Positions 16,482-25,066 of a stretch of DNA of 46,053 nt are shown piece after piece. Position numbers and translations under genes: made by a program. The notes under the pieces were generated by a model, which did no database searches, was not told the DNA's origin, and worked only from the letters and a program-made list of their open reading frames with translations. Each line of letters opens with the position of its first letter. Within the stretch, counting starts at the first letter, position 1. Source of the stretch: Streptomyces sp. Act143 (lineage in GTDB: Bacteria > Actinomycetota > Actinomycetes > Streptomycetales > Streptomycetaceae); contig NZ_QFRX01000001.1 of assembly GCF_003143935.1 (NCBI RefSeq), positions 8,287,063 through 8,333,115 of the forward strand, given 5' to 3'.

Positions 16482-17072
16482 ATGAGCCGTGACGAAGAGT
16501 TCGAGGCAGTACGGCCCCTCGAGGCCACCCACACCGCCTGGGAGACCCCCCGCACACCCCGGCCACGACAACCCCCGCACCCCGACCCGTGGTGCGCCCT
16601 CCCGGCAGAAACGCCCGACCCCCGGCCGGAAACACCCGACTACGTGTCCACCGCGGCCGTACTGCTCCTGGAGCGACTGTCCTCCCTGGAACGAGCGGTG
16701 CTGGTGCTGCGCGAGATGCTCGGCTGCGACATGGCACGGATCGCTGAGGCCGTGGGCCACCCGGAAGCCACCTGCCGTGAGCTCGCCGCCACCATCACGG
16801 CGAGAACCGACACCGGCACCCGCCCCTGGCCCCGCGAGATCACCGGCGCGGACCGGGTGGCCCGGCTGCTCACGGCGATCGTCCCGGCCCTGCTGGCCGT
16901 CGGCATCACGATGCGCCCCACGGACGCCGCCGCCGACCCGGGTGCCCTCTTCCACGACCCCCACGGCACCCTCCTGGGCGCCCTGGCCCTCGGCATCGCC
17001 GACAACCGCGTCCACACCATCCACTGGCTGCCGGCCCAACAGGTCGGCAGGGAAACGGGGGAGCCGACATGA
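16482..17072 (+). CDS. Sigma-like protein with region 4 and SnoaL-like tail but no region 2
   Basis: 196 aa. Residues about 54-104 (LLLERLSSLERAVLVLREML, then HPEATCRELAATI) align with ECF41 sigma region 4, and the rest (DRVARLLTAIVPALL ... LLGALALGIADNRVHTIHWLP) with the C-terminal SnoaL-like domain of the same family. The first 50 residues are proline-rich and show no region 2, the part that binds core polymerase and the -10 element. It cannot work as an ordinary sigma factor; it could compete for -35 sites or bind the full-length sigma. Transcribed from an ECF41-type promoter and overlapping the next gene as ATGA. GAGGAGG precedes the ATG. Alternatively a decayed sigma gene, though the frame is open and coupled. 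Confidence 0.75.
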   Translation: MSRDEEFEAVRPLEATHTAWETPRTPRPRQPPHPDPWCALPAETPDPRPETPDYVSTAAVLLLERLSSLERAVLVLREMLGCDMARIAEAVGHPEATCRELAATITARTDTGTRPWPREITGADRVARLLTAIVPALLAVGITMRPTDAAADPGALFHDPHGTLLGALALGIADNRVHTIHWLPAQQVGRETGEPT

Positions 17073-17749
17073 CACGACACACCGCCCCGATCCGGCTGCT
17101 GCTGGCCGATGGCCGGCCCGGGCCGCGGGCACGGCTGCGCGCGGACCTCGACGCCGAGGCGGACATCGAGATCGTCGCCGAGGCCGACGACGGCAGGCAG
17201 GCGTTGCGGTCGGCCCGGGAACGACGCCCCGACATCGTCCTCACGGACGTGACCCTGCCCGGCCTCGACGGCATCGAGGTGACCCGGCGCATCACCGCCG
17301 ACCCGGCCCTGGCCCGGGTGCGGGTCGTCATCCTGACCGGCGACAGCCGCGACCGGCACGTCTTCGAGGCGCTGCGGGCCGGCGCCGCCGGATACCTCGT
17401 CGACGACACCACCCCCGCCGAGCTCGCCCACGCCCTCAGGGTCGTCGCGCGCGGCGACGCGCTGCTCGCCCCGTCGGTCACCCGTCAGGTGATCGGCCGG
17501 CTCGTCGCCCGCTCGCTGCCCCCGGTCCCACGGCCCGCCCTGCTCGCCGAACTGACCGACCGTGAACGGGAGGCCGTCGCCCTGGTCGCCCGCGGACTGT
17601 CCACCGCCCAGATCGCCGCCCGCATGGTGATCACGCCGCTCACGGCGAAGTCCCACATCGACCGCGCCCGCGCCAAGCTACGGGCCCGCGGCCGCGTCCA
17701 GCTCGTCGGCCTCGCCTACGCAGCGGGCCTGGTCGGCTCGGGCCCGTGA
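17069..17749 (+). CDS. NarL/FixJ-type response regulator with degenerate receiver
   Basis: 226 aa. Receiver domain about 8-122, LuxR-type helix-turn-helix about 160-226 (LTDREREAVALVARGLSTAQIAARM). The phosphoacceptor Asp60 (VLTDVTLPGLDG) and Thr90 are present. One of the two acidic pocket residues is glycine (LLADG, position 15) and the conserved lysine of GYLLKD is replaced (GYLVDD, position 112). Loss of the lysine usually breaks phosphorylation switching, so it may be an atypical, ligand-controlled or constitutive regulator, as in several antibiotic clusters. No histidine kinase is nearby. ATGA overlap with the sigma-like gene indicates a shared function. Confidence 0.88.
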   Translation: MTRHTAPIRLLLADGRPGPRARLRADLDAEADIEIVAEADDGRQALRSARERRPDIVLTDVTLPGLDGIEVTRRITADPALARVRVVILTGDSRDRHVFEALRAGAAGYLVDDTTPAELAHALRVVARGDALLAPSVTRQVIGRLVARSLPPVPRPALLAELTDREREAVALVARGLSTAQIAARMVITPLTAKSHIDRARAKLRARGRVQLVGLAYAAGLVGSGP

Positions 17750-17787
17750 CGGCCCCTGACGGTTCCTGACGTTCCTGACGGTTGCTG

Positions 17788-19236
17788 TCAGTCCTTTGAC
17801 GGGACGTCGGCCCTGCTCTCCTTCACCATGCGCAGGCCCCGTCCGTCTCCCAGCCCCGCCAGGTCCAGCAGCAGTTCCTTGACCTCGGTCGCCCCGTACC
17901 GCCCGCGCGCACCCCGCGGATCCGAGCACAGCAGCACCGGCCCGTCCTGCGGACTGCCCGGCAGCCGGCCGTGCGTGCCCTTCACCGCCGCCGCGCCCGC
18001 GTCCAGCCCGATCGCGCTCATCAGATAGCGCATGCCGAGCTTCTTGCGGGCCAGTGCCACGGCCGTGCGTCCCTTCGCCGCGAGCGGCGCCGCGGGGTCG
18101 AAGAACAGCTCGGCGGGGTCGTACCCGGGCTTGCGGTGGATCTCCACCAGCCGGGCGAAGTCCGGAGCGCGCTCGTCGTCGAGCCAGTAGTAGTACGTGA
18201 ACCAGGCGTCCGGCTCGGCGACCAGCACCAGATCACCGGCCCGCTCATGGTCCAGGCCGTAGGCCGCCTTCTCCGCCTCGCCCAGCACCTCGGCCACGCC
18301 CGGCAGGCCGGCGCACACCTTGCGCACCAGCGGCAGATCCTCGGGGTCGTCGACGTACACGTGCGCGACCTGGTGGTCGGCGACGGCGAACGCGCGTGAC
18401 GTCCACGGGTCCAGATACTCCATCCCGGCCTGGGTGTGCACCCGCAGCAGGTTCTCGCGGCGCAGCGCACGGTTGATGTCGACAGGGCGGGAGGCCCGCG
18501 TGATGCCGTACTCCGACAGGGCCACCACGGTCGCCCCGCGCCGGCGCGCCGCCTCCAGGAGCGGGCCGAGCACCGCGTCCAGCCGCGCCGCGGCGGCCGC
18601 GGCCTTGCGCCCGTCCGGGCCGAACCGCTGCAGGTCGTAGTCGAGGTGCGGGACGTAGACCAGCGTCAGATCCGGGTCGTGGCGTTCCATGATCTGCCGC
18701 GCGGCCCGGCAGATCCACTCGGAGGAGGCGATGCCCGCTCCCGGGCCCCAGTAGTTGAACAGGGGGAACTCGCCCAGTGCGGTGGTGAGTTCGTCGTGCA
18801 GCTCGGGCGGGTCGGTGTAGCAGTCGGGGTCCTTGCGGCCGTCGGCGTGGTAGACGGGCCGCGGGGTCACCGTCCAGTCGGTGTCCGCGCCCATCGCGTA
18901 CCACCAGCAGATGTTGGCGACCGTGTACCCGGGGTGGCGGCGGCGTGCCGCGTCCCACAGTTTGTCGCCGCCGACGAGCTTGTTGTGCTGGCGCCACAGC
19001 AGGACTTCGCCGAGGTCACGGAAGTACCAGCCGTTGCCGACGATGCCGTGCTCGCTGGGCGGGGCGCCGGTGAGCAGCGTGGCCTGCACCGAGCAGGTGA
19101 CCGCGGGCAGCACCGGGGCGAGTTCGGCCTGCCAGCCCGTACGGGCGATCGCGGCCAGCCGCGGCATGTGCTTGAGCAGTCGCGGGGTGAGCCCGACGAC
19201 GTCGAGCACGACCAGGGGAGTGGGCCGGGCGTTCAA
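17788..19236 (-). CDS. eboF: EboF-like alkaline phosphatase/nucleotide pyrophosphatase family protein
   Basis: 482 aa, type I phosphodiesterase/nucleotide pyrophosphatase superfamily. The metal aspartate lies in LVVLDVVGL, the nucleophile threonine region in PAVTCSVQATLLTGAPPSEH, and further metal ligands in VYVPHLDYDLQRFG and ALSEYGI. It should hydrolyse a phosphate ester or phosphodiester; no signal peptide is visible. Last gene of a seven-gene coupled operon; its TTG start overlaps the preceding stop (TTGA) with AGGGAG upstream. In ebo operons of cyanobacteria and other bacteria a member of this family is EboF. Substrate unknown; dephosphorylation of the product of the operon's cyclase is a reasonable guess. 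Confidence 0.8.
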   Translation of the reverse strand: MNARPTPLVVLDVVGLTPRLLKHMPRLAAIARTGWQAELAPVLPAVTCSVQATLLTGAPPSEHGIVGNGWYFRDLGEVLLWRQHNKLVGGDKLWDAARRRHPGYTVANICWWYAMGADTDWTVTPRPVYHADGRKDPDCYTDPPELHDELTTALGEFPLFNYWGPGAGIASSEWICRAARQIMERHDPDLTLVYVPHLDYDLQRFGPDGRKAAAAAARLDAVLGPLLEAARRRGATVVALSEYGITRASRPVDINRALRRENLLRVHTQAGMEYLDPWTSRAFAVADHQVAHVYVDDPEDLPLVRKVCAGLPGVAEVLGEAEKAAYGLDHERAGDLVLVAEPDAWFTYYYWLDDERAPDFARLVEIHRKPGYDPAELFFDPAAPLAAKGRTAVALARKKLGMRYLMSAIGLDAGAAAVKGTHGRLPGSPQDGPVLLCSDPRGARGRYGATEVKELLLDLAGLGDGRGLRMVKESRADVPSKD

Positions 19237-20402
19237 TGGATCAGCTCCCTAACAGGTTGCTCGCGCAGTCCGAGAGCGAGCAGTTCATCCCGGGCGAAGG
19301 CCACCTCGGCGGCGATACCGTCGGCCAACTGGCCTTCGGTGACAGGGCGTTGGGCGGCAGGCAGCACGTTCCAGGTGTACGTCTCCACCTCCAGGTGGTC
19401 GCACAGGGCCCGCTCGCCGCCGACCAGCACGTCCAGCGCGTCCCGCAGCACGTCCAGCGTGGCGTGCAGCGGCGGCTGCGGGGCCGCGTGCAGCGGCACG
19501 TGGTAGTGCACCCGCCACGGCCCGGGAAGCTCCGCGTCGAGCGCTTCACCCAGGTCGTCGGCCGCGTGCCCGGCCGCGGACCGGGTCTGGTGCAGGAACC
19601 GGGGTTCGGCGTACCCGCGCAGCGCGTCGGCCGTCGCGGGCTGCTCCGGATGGTCCGCGCCGAGCGCGGCGGACACCTGCACCTTCACCACCGGCAGCCC
19701 CGCACCGGCCAGCCGGCCCAGCGCCTCCTCGGGCTCCTCCCACCCGCATGCCAGATGGGCCAGGTCCAGGCACACCCCGAGGTAACGGGTGTCGATGCCG
19801 GCCAGCCCGGCGGCCACCTGCTCGGTCGACTCCAGCACACAGCCGGGCTCCGGTTCGAACCCGACGCGGATCAGCCGCCCGGTGCTCGCGTGCACGCCCT
19901 CAAGACGTTCCGCGAGCTCGTCGAGCCGCCCCTGGGCCACCGCCTGGTCGGCCACCGTCCAGGGCGTGCGCCAGGCCAGCGGCAGCGTCGACACCGAGCC
20001 GCGGGCGGCGTCATCGGGCAGCAGCCCCGCCAGCACCCGGGCCAGGTCGAGCGTGTACGTCATCCGCGCGTCGCTCAGCCAGTCCGGCCGGTACACCGCG
20101 TGCTTGACCACCGGCGCGTGGAAGGCGCCGTAGGGAAAGCCGTTGCAGGTGACCACCTCCAGGCCGCGCGCGTCCAGGTCACGGCGCAGCCCCGCCACCG
20201 CGGCCGGGTCGGCGGCGAGCCGGGCGGCGACCGGCGCGGCCAGCCACAGCCCGACCCCGAGCCGCTCGGCCCCCAGACGCCGCCGGGCCGGCACCGCGTA
20301 CGTGTCCAACTGCCGCACGATCTCCGGCAGTTCCTCGCCGGCGTGGACGTTGGTGCAGTAACCGAGATGGACCGTCTGCCCGTCGCGGTGGGCCAGCCGC
20401 AT
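19233..20402 (-). CDS. eboE: EboE-like TIM-barrel protein (xylose isomerase superfamily)
   Basis: 389 aa. The opening VHLGYCTNVHAGEELPEIVRQL is the typical start of EboE-type proteins, followed by GLWLAAPVA, VVTCNGFPYGAFH, LIRVGFEPEPGCVLES (metal-binding Glu), YLGVCLDLAHLACG and VVKVQVSAALG, which map on the beta strands of AP-endonuclease-2/xylose isomerase barrels. Metal-dependent sugar or inositol isomerisation is likely; the reaction in ebo pathways is not known. The ATG shares its A with the TatD stop (TGATG) and has GGAGG 6 bp upstream; the longer frame upstream lies in the TatD gene. It is the second TIM-barrel protein in the operon. Confidence 0.82.
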   Translation of the reverse strand: MRLAHRDGQTVHLGYCTNVHAGEELPEIVRQLDTYAVPARRRLGAERLGVGLWLAAPVAARLAADPAAVAGLRRDLDARGLEVVTCNGFPYGAFHAPVVKHAVYRPDWLSDARMTYTLDLARVLAGLLPDDAARGSVSTLPLAWRTPWTVADQAVAQGRLDELAERLEGVHASTGRLIRVGFEPEPGCVLESTEQVAAGLAGIDTRYLGVCLDLAHLACGWEEPEEALGRLAGAGLPVVKVQVSAALGADHPEQPATADALRGYAEPRFLHQTRSAAGHAADDLGEALDAELPGPWRVHYHVPLHAAPQPPLHATLDVLRDALDVLVGGERALCDHLEVETYTWNVLPAAQRPVTEGQLADGIAAEVAFARDELLALGLREQPVRELIH

Positions 20403-21256
20403 CAGCTGCCTCCGCGGGCGATGGAGTTCCCGGCGAACGCGGAGGCCGCCGCACCCGCCGTCCCGGAGAGGTCCAGCCGCCCGGACTGCCCGTAGAACTC
20501 GATCGGGTTGCGCCACAGCACCCGGTCCACGTCGTCCTCGCTGAACCCGGCATCCAGCATCGCCTGCCCGGTGGCACGGGTGAGCAGCGGGTCGCTGCGC
20601 CCCCAGTCGGCGGCGGAGTTCACCAGAATCCGGTCCGGCCCCCACTCCCGCAGCACCACCGCCATGCGCTCCGGCGACATCTTGGTGTCCGGGTAGATGG
20701 AGAACCCCATCCAGCAGCCGCTGTCCGCGATCTGACCGACCGTCACCTCGTTGAGGTGGTCGACGACGACCCGGCCCGGGTCGATGCCCGACTCCCGCAC
20801 CACGTCGAGGGTGCGACGGGTGCCGCGCTGTTTGTCACGGTGCGGGGTGTGCACCAGGACCGGCAGGTCGTGGACGACGGCCAGGGCGAGCTGGGCCGCG
20901 AACACCTCGTCCTCCGCCGGGGTCATCGAGTCGTAGCCGATCTCGCCCACCGCGACCACGCCGTCCCTGGCCAGGTAGCGCGGCAGCGCGCCGAGCACCT
21001 CGCGGCAGCGCGGGTCGTTGGCCTCCTTGGGGTTCAGCGCGAGGGCGCAGTAGTGGCGGATGCCGAACTGGCTCGCGCGGAACGGCTCCCAGCCGGTCAG
21101 CGAGTCGAAATAGTCGGTGAAGGACCCGGCGCTCGTGCGGGGCTGGCCGAGCCAGAAGGCCGGCTCGACGAGCGCGCGCACGCCGGCGGCCGCCATCCGC
21201 TCGTAGTCGTCGGTGGTCCGTGAGGTCATGTGGATGTGCGGGTCGAAGATGCGCAT
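20402..21256 (-). CDS. eboB: EboB-like TatD-family metal-dependent hydrolase
   Basis: 284 aa. The amidohydrolase-fold ligands are present: HxH in FDPHIHMT (residues 7 and 9), Glu in AVGEIGYDSM, His in VLVHTPHRDK, His in VVVDHLNEVT, and Asp in VNSAADWGRSD. TatD relatives hydrolyse phosphodiester or amide bonds with two metals. This subgroup is the EboB type, found in ebo operons next to EboA, as here. TGATG overlap with the EboA gene upstream and with EboE downstream shows tight coupling. A C-terminal Ala/Gly-rich tail (about 265-284) is not part of the barrel. Confidence 0.85.
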   Translation of the reverse strand: MRIFDPHIHMTSRTTDDYERMAAAGVRALVEPAFWLGQPRTSAGSFTDYFDSLTGWEPFRASQFGIRHYCALALNPKEANDPRCREVLGALPRYLARDGVVAVGEIGYDSMTPAEDEVFAAQLALAVVHDLPVLVHTPHRDKQRGTRRTLDVVRESGIDPGRVVVDHLNEVTVGQIADSGCWMGFSIYPDTKMSPERMAVVLREWGPDRILVNSAADWGRSDPLLTRATGQAMLDAGFSEDDVDRVLWRNPIEFYGQSGRLDLSGTAGAAASAFAGNSIARGGS

Positions 21257-22161
21257 CAGACTGTCTTCTCCTTGAACTCTGCGGACCGTGCCGACGCCGT
21301 GTCGCCGATCCCCCCTGGTTGTGTGGACCGCACCCACTCCGGGTCGCTGATCAGCGCCAGCAGGACGGTCGCGTCGTCGGGCAGGGACCGCCCTGCGGCC
21401 CTCCGTTCGTCGTCCAGGTCGGCCAGCATCCGGGCAAGCTCGCCGTCGGCCCGCCGGTCCAGGTCGGCCACGGCGGTCAGCGGTATCTCCATGAACACGC
21501 ACTTGAGCACGGCCTGCCGCCACATCCCGTCATCGAGCCGCCGGGCAGCAGACCCGACCGCGGCGGCGACCAGACGCGGGTCGTTGGTACGGATGGCGTC
21601 GTCCAGCAACTCCACGGCGGCGGCCCCGATGTCGAGGCCCTGGGGCAGCTCCGGAGCGCGCGCCCCCCTGCCCAGGTCCTGCGGCAGGCCCGCGGCGCGG
21701 GCTTCGCTGTGCAGGTCCTGTGGCAGGCCTGCGGTACCGGCCCCGCTGTTCAGGTCCTGCGACAGCCCCGCGGCACCGGCCCCGCTGTCCGTGTCACGTG
21801 GCAGATCCGCCGCGCCGTCCCCGAGGTCCGGCCCTGACAGGGCGCGCAGCACCGCGCGCTTCTCCGCCGCGCCGCCCTGCCAGTACAGGGCGGTGACCAG
21901 CCGGGCCAGTGCCGTCCCGCGCAGCGGCAGCGCGGTCAGCAACAGCACCCGGGCCGCGTCGTCGACGCTCCAGCCCGCGAGTTCCGGGCCGGCGTCGGCG
22001 AGCGGGCCCCGGCCGCAGCGCCGGCCCACGGCGGGGAACAGCATGGCGATCGCGTCCGGGTTCTGCGCCACCTGCCAGCGGGCGTCACCCAGCCACTGCG
22101 GGTCGGCGACCTGGTTCTTCAACACGTCGGTCAGTACGTCTGCGAGATGTCGGCCGGTCAC
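21256..22161 (-). CDS. eboA: EboA domain protein with internal 13-residue repeats
   Basis: 301 aa, GTG start overlapping the preceding stop (GTGA), with GGAGGAG upstream. The helical EboA domain is split: N-terminal part about 1-115 (WSVDDAARVLLLTALPLRG, LYWQGGAAEKRAVLRAL) and C-terminal part about 185-301 (AAVELLDDAIRTNDPRL, WRQAVLKCVFMEIPL, LDRRADGELARMLADLDDER). Between them is a low-complexity insert of about 60 residues made of 13-residue units such as AGLPQDLHSEARA. EboA has no known biochemical function; it marks ebo operons and is not like any enzyme I know. Confidence 0.82.
   Translation of the reverse strand: MTGRHLADVLTDVLKNQVADPQWLGDARWQVAQNPDAIAMLFPAVGRRCGRGPLADAGPELAGWSVDDAARVLLLTALPLRGTALARLVTALYWQGGAAEKRAVLRALSGPDLGDGAADLPRDTDSGAGAAGLSQDLNSGAGTAGLPQDLHSEARAAGLPQDLGRGARAPELPQGLDIGAAAVELLDDAIRTNDPRLVAAAVGSAARRLDDGMWRQAVLKCVFMEIPLTAVADLDRRADGELARMLADLDDERRAAGRSLPDDATVLLALISDPEWVRSTQPGGIGDTASARSAEFKEKTV
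21660..21830 (-). repeat. Coding 39-bp tandem repeats inside eboA
   Basis: About four to five imperfect 39-bp units, visible as CAGGTCCTG recurring at 21673, 21712 and 21751 on the plus strand. They encode 13-residue units with core AGL(S/P)QDL. Being a multiple of three, the array can expand or shrink without breaking the frame. Confidence 0.8.
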
Positions 22162-23054
22162 AGGGAGACCTCCTCCGCTACACGGGTCGCGCTCAGGAAC
22201 TCGGCCGCGGCACGGGCGTGGGTCAGGAACGCCAGCGACGTGCGCGCGACCGCGGGGGCGGCATGGGAGTGGCGGGGCAGCTCCACGGCCGTCAGCCCGC
22301 GGTACCCGGTCTCCGCCAGGGCCCGCAGCGCGGCCGGGAAGTCGACCTCGCCGGAGCCGAACTCCAGATGCTCGTGCACACCCCGCCGCATGTCGTCGAT
22401 CTGCACGTTGACCAGGTACGGGCCGGCCTTGGTCACACACTCCGCCACCGGCAGCGGCTCCACACAGCGGCAGTGCCCGATGTCGAGCGTCAGCCCGAAG
22501 CAGTCCGGCGCGCCGAGCTTGCCGCGCAGCGCGAACCAGTCGTCGAGCGTCTCCACCAGCATCCCGGGCTCGGGCTCGAACCCCAGCCGTACGCCCGCCG
22601 CGTCGGCCGCGTCCACCACCTCGGCACAGCCCCGCACCAGCCGGTCCCAGCCCTGCCCCCGCGACACCGCGGAGGGCCGGATACCGGCCCAGAACGAGAC
22701 GGCCTCCGCGCCCAGGTCCGCCCCGATGTCCACGGCCCGCCGCAGGAAGTCCAGCCGGGCCGCGGGTTCGTCGTCGAGGAGGGTCGGGGCGTGCTTGCGC
22801 CACGGGTCGAGCAGATAGCGGGCGCCGGTCTCGATGACGACGGCGAGCCCGAGCCGGTCCAGCCGTGCCGCCAACGCCTCGACGCGGTGCGGCAGTTCCG
22901 GTGCGAACGGATCGAGATGGTCGTGGTCGAGGGTGAGCGCGACGCCCTCGTAGCCGAGGTCGGCGATGACGGCGAGCGCGTCCTCGAGGCGGTGGTTGGC
23001 GAACCCGTTGGTGCCGTAGCCGAAGCGTATGTCCGAGGAGGTCATAGGGCTCAT
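22158..23054 (-). CDS. Sugar phosphate isomerase/epimerase (AP endonuclease-2 type TIM barrel)
   Basis: 298 aa. Features include FGYGTNGFANHRLEDALAVI at the N terminus, LGFEPEPGMLVETLDDWFAL (metal Glu), CFGLTLDIGHCRCV, VNVQIDDMRRGVHEHLEFG and LTAVELPRHSH, the conserved strands and metal ligands of the xylose-isomerase-like superfamily. Cytosolic, divalent-metal dependent. Together with EboE it gives the operon two TIM-barrel isomerases, probably acting on an inositol- or cyclitol-type intermediate from the cyclase. ATGA overlap with the UbiA gene; a second ATG three codons in is an alternative start. Confidence 0.82.
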   Translation of the reverse strand: MSPMTSSDIRFGYGTNGFANHRLEDALAVIADLGYEGVALTLDHDHLDPFAPELPHRVEALAARLDRLGLAVVIETGARYLLDPWRKHAPTLLDDEPAARLDFLRRAVDIGADLGAEAVSFWAGIRPSAVSRGQGWDRLVRGCAEVVDAADAAGVRLGFEPEPGMLVETLDDWFALRGKLGAPDCFGLTLDIGHCRCVEPLPVAECVTKAGPYLVNVQIDDMRRGVHEHLEFGSGEVDFPAALRALAETGYRGLTAVELPRHSHAAPAVARTSLAFLTHARAAAEFLSATRVAEEVSL

Positions 23055-23905
23055 GTCGGCGACACCCGCCCCGCCAGGACCCGGCCGATCGGTGCGCAGG
23101 CGGCCACCACGGCCGCGGCGCCGGGCCGCGCCGACCGTGCGACAAGCGCGCCCTGCAGTGCGGGCAGGTTGGTGATCCCGGCGGCGACCGCCGCCCGTAC
23201 GCTGCCTGCGTCCGGCGTGGCCAATGCCCGCACCTGGGCGTCGCCGTAACCGGCGGCGTACCAGGCGGCCAGCGAGCCGACCAGCCCTTGGCGTGGCGCG
23301 CGCCCCGAGGCGGCGAGCGTGACCCCGGCCGTCGCGGCCAGCGTCGCCCCCGGCAGCAGGCGGCCGGCGCCGGACACCTCGCGGCGCGACAGCGCGGTGA
23401 CGGTGTACGTGTGCGCCGCGACGGTGAGCGCCGGCACGAGCGCACCGCGCCAGCCGCCCCGGCGGGTACTCGCGCCGAGCAGCACATCCAGTGCACGGCA
23501 GGCGGCCATGCCGGCCGGCCCCGCGGCGGTGTCCTTCAGCTTCACGTCGTACGCCCACACCGCACCGGTCAGCGGCACCGCCACCGCGAGCGCCCTGCGG
23601 CCCCCGGCCAGTCCGGCGAGCGCGAGTCCGGCCGCGCTGAGTCCGGCCGCGACACCCAGCGCGGTCCGGGCGCTGACCCGGCCGGAGGGGATCGGCCGGC
23701 CGGGACGCTCCTTCGCGTCCAGGTCCCGGTCCGCCCAGTCGTTGGCGGCCATCCCCGCCCAGTACAGGCAGACCGCGGCGGCGGACAGCCCTGCGGTGCG
23801 CGGACCGAGGGTGCCCGCGGCGGCGGCACCGGCCACCGCGTCCCCCGGCACCGACAGTGCCGCGGGCGCGCGGACCAGCTCCACAAGATCCCGGGGTGTG
23901 GTCAT
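23051..23905 (-). CDS. eboC: EboC-like UbiA-family prenyltransferase
   Basis: 284 aa, membrane protein with about eight hydrophobic segments. The first Asp-rich motif is NDWADRDLDAKERPGRPIPSG (contains NDxxDxxxD) and the second region is VWAYDVKLKDT. UbiA enzymes transfer a prenyl group from a diphosphate to an aromatic or polyol acceptor within the membrane. In ebo operons the UbiA member is EboC. Its isoprenoid donor is unknown; the acceptor may be the cyclitol made by the neighbouring synthase rather than the naphthoquinone, which has its own soluble NphB-type enzymes. ATGA overlaps on both sides. The much longer frame upstream is antisense noise within the synthase gene. Confidence 0.86.
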   Translation of the reverse strand: MTTPRDLVELVRAPAALSVPGDAVAGAAAAGTLGPRTAGLSAAAVCLYWAGMAANDWADRDLDAKERPGRPIPSGRVSARTALGVAAGLSAAGLALAGLAGGRRALAVAVPLTGAVWAYDVKLKDTAAGPAGMAACRALDVLLGASTRRGGWRGALVPALTVAAHTYTVTALSRREVSGAGRLLPGATLAATAGVTLAASGRAPRQGLVGSLAAWYAAGYGDAQVRALATPDAGSVRAAVAAGITNLPALQGALVARSARPGAAAVVAACAPIGRVLAGRVSPT

Positions 23906-25056
23906 CGGCCGCCGCCCGATCCGGCGCCGAGCCCGGCGAGATACGTGCGCAGCGCCTCCCACTGGGCGTGCAGCGCGTGGTCGACGTCGCCCAGCGGGTC
24001 CTTGAAGAAGTAGGAGAGGGACTCCAGCGGCCCGGTGTGTCCGGCCTCGTGCGCGGCGGCGGTGATCCGGGCCAGGTCCAGGACGAGCGGCGCCGCGAGC
24101 GCCGAGTCGCAGCCCTGCCAGGTGAACTGCAGGCACATGCCGGTGCCGAGGAACCCGTCGAAGGTGATCAGGTCCCAGGCCGTCTTGAAGTCGCCGATGT
24201 CGGCGACGTAGTCGATGCGGGTGTCGCCGTCGGGCGCGTAGCCGAGGGTCTCGTGCAGCACCCGCTGCTTGCTGGCCGTCTTCGCGGCGTTGGCCTGCGG
24301 GTCGGTGAGGCTGGCGCCGTCGCCGCCACCGAGCAGGTTGATGCCGGACCACGAGCGCACCGAGAGGTTGCGCATCGCGAACATCGGCGCCAGCACCGAC
24401 TTCAGCAGCGTCTCCCCGGTCTTGCCGTCGTGGCCGGCGTAGGGCAGGCCGCGTTCGGCGGCGAGCTCGGCGAGGGCCGGCAGCCGGGCTCCGGTGGAGG
24501 GGGTGAAGTCGACGAAGGCGCAGCCCGTGTCGAACGCCGCGTAGGCGTACAGCGAGCTGGGCGGCAGCACCCTGCCCGGCGCGGCGAGCGCGGCGGTCAG
24601 CGCGGCGAGGTCGGAGTGCGCGGGGTGCGCGGGCGGGGCGGGTTCGGTGGAGGACACGTTGACCACCACCACCCGGTCCAGGCCGTGCCGTTCGGCGAAC
24701 GCCCTGATGTCGGCGGCGATCAGCGCCGCGTCCGCGGCCTGGGTGGCGGCGGCCGGGGCGGGCCGCAGGTTCGCCTCCACCGCGTCGAGGTCCTGTTGCA
24801 GCGCCTGCACCAGCCGGGCCGGCACGACGCCGGCGGCGGCCAGTTGCTCGGCCTTCTTGGCCACGGGGATCGTGGTCACGTCGTGACCGCCGAAGACCAG
24901 GTCGCCGAAGCCGGGCAGCGCCGTCACGTCCAGCGCGGGATGAGCGGTCACGCAGCCCACCGGGTCGGCGAGCCCGGCACGCAGCGCGAGCGCCCCGATC
25001 ACGCTGGTGGTGGCGACGGACCCGCGGGCACCGATGAACCAGATGCCAGCACGCAC
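23902..25056 (-). CDS. myo-Inositol-1-phosphate synthase family protein
   Basis: 384 aa. An NAD-binding loop (FIGARGSVATTS) lies at residues 7-18, then a synthase core with GHDGKTGETLLKSVLAPMF, WSGINLLGGGDG, and a C-terminal DIGDFKTAWDLITFDGFLGT. The lysines of DGKTGETLLK match the active-site lysines of Ino1-type enzymes, which isomerise glucose 6-phosphate to inositol 1-phosphate through NAD-linked oxidation and aldol closure. Here it is the first gene of the Ebo-like operon, in the place of EboD, a different sugar phosphate cyclase in other ebo operons. GTG start with AAGGAG 7 bp upstream. Whether it makes inositol phosphate or a variant is open. Confidence 0.86.
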   Translation of the reverse strand: MRAGIWFIGARGSVATTSVIGALALRAGLADPVGCVTAHPALDVTALPGFGDLVFGGHDVTTIPVAKKAEQLAAAGVVPARLVQALQQDLDAVEANLRPAPAAATQAADAALIAADIRAFAERHGLDRVVVVNVSSTEPAPPAHPAHSDLAALTAALAAPGRVLPPSSLYAYAAFDTGCAFVDFTPSTGARLPALAELAAERGLPYAGHDGKTGETLLKSVLAPMFAMRNLSVRSWSGINLLGGGDGASLTDPQANAAKTASKQRVLHETLGYAPDGDTRIDYVADIGDFKTAWDLITFDGFLGTGMCLQFTWQGCDSALAAPLVLDLARITAAAHEAGHTGPLESLSYFFKDPLGDVDHALHAQWEALRTYLAGLGAGSGGGR

Positions 25057-25066
25057 GGTTGTCTCC

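Noticed and set aside
19236..20495. 419-codon plus-strand frame opposite eboE
   Set aside because: Shadow frame with His/Arg/Pro-rich sequence; the reverse strand is a coupled operon with real motifs.
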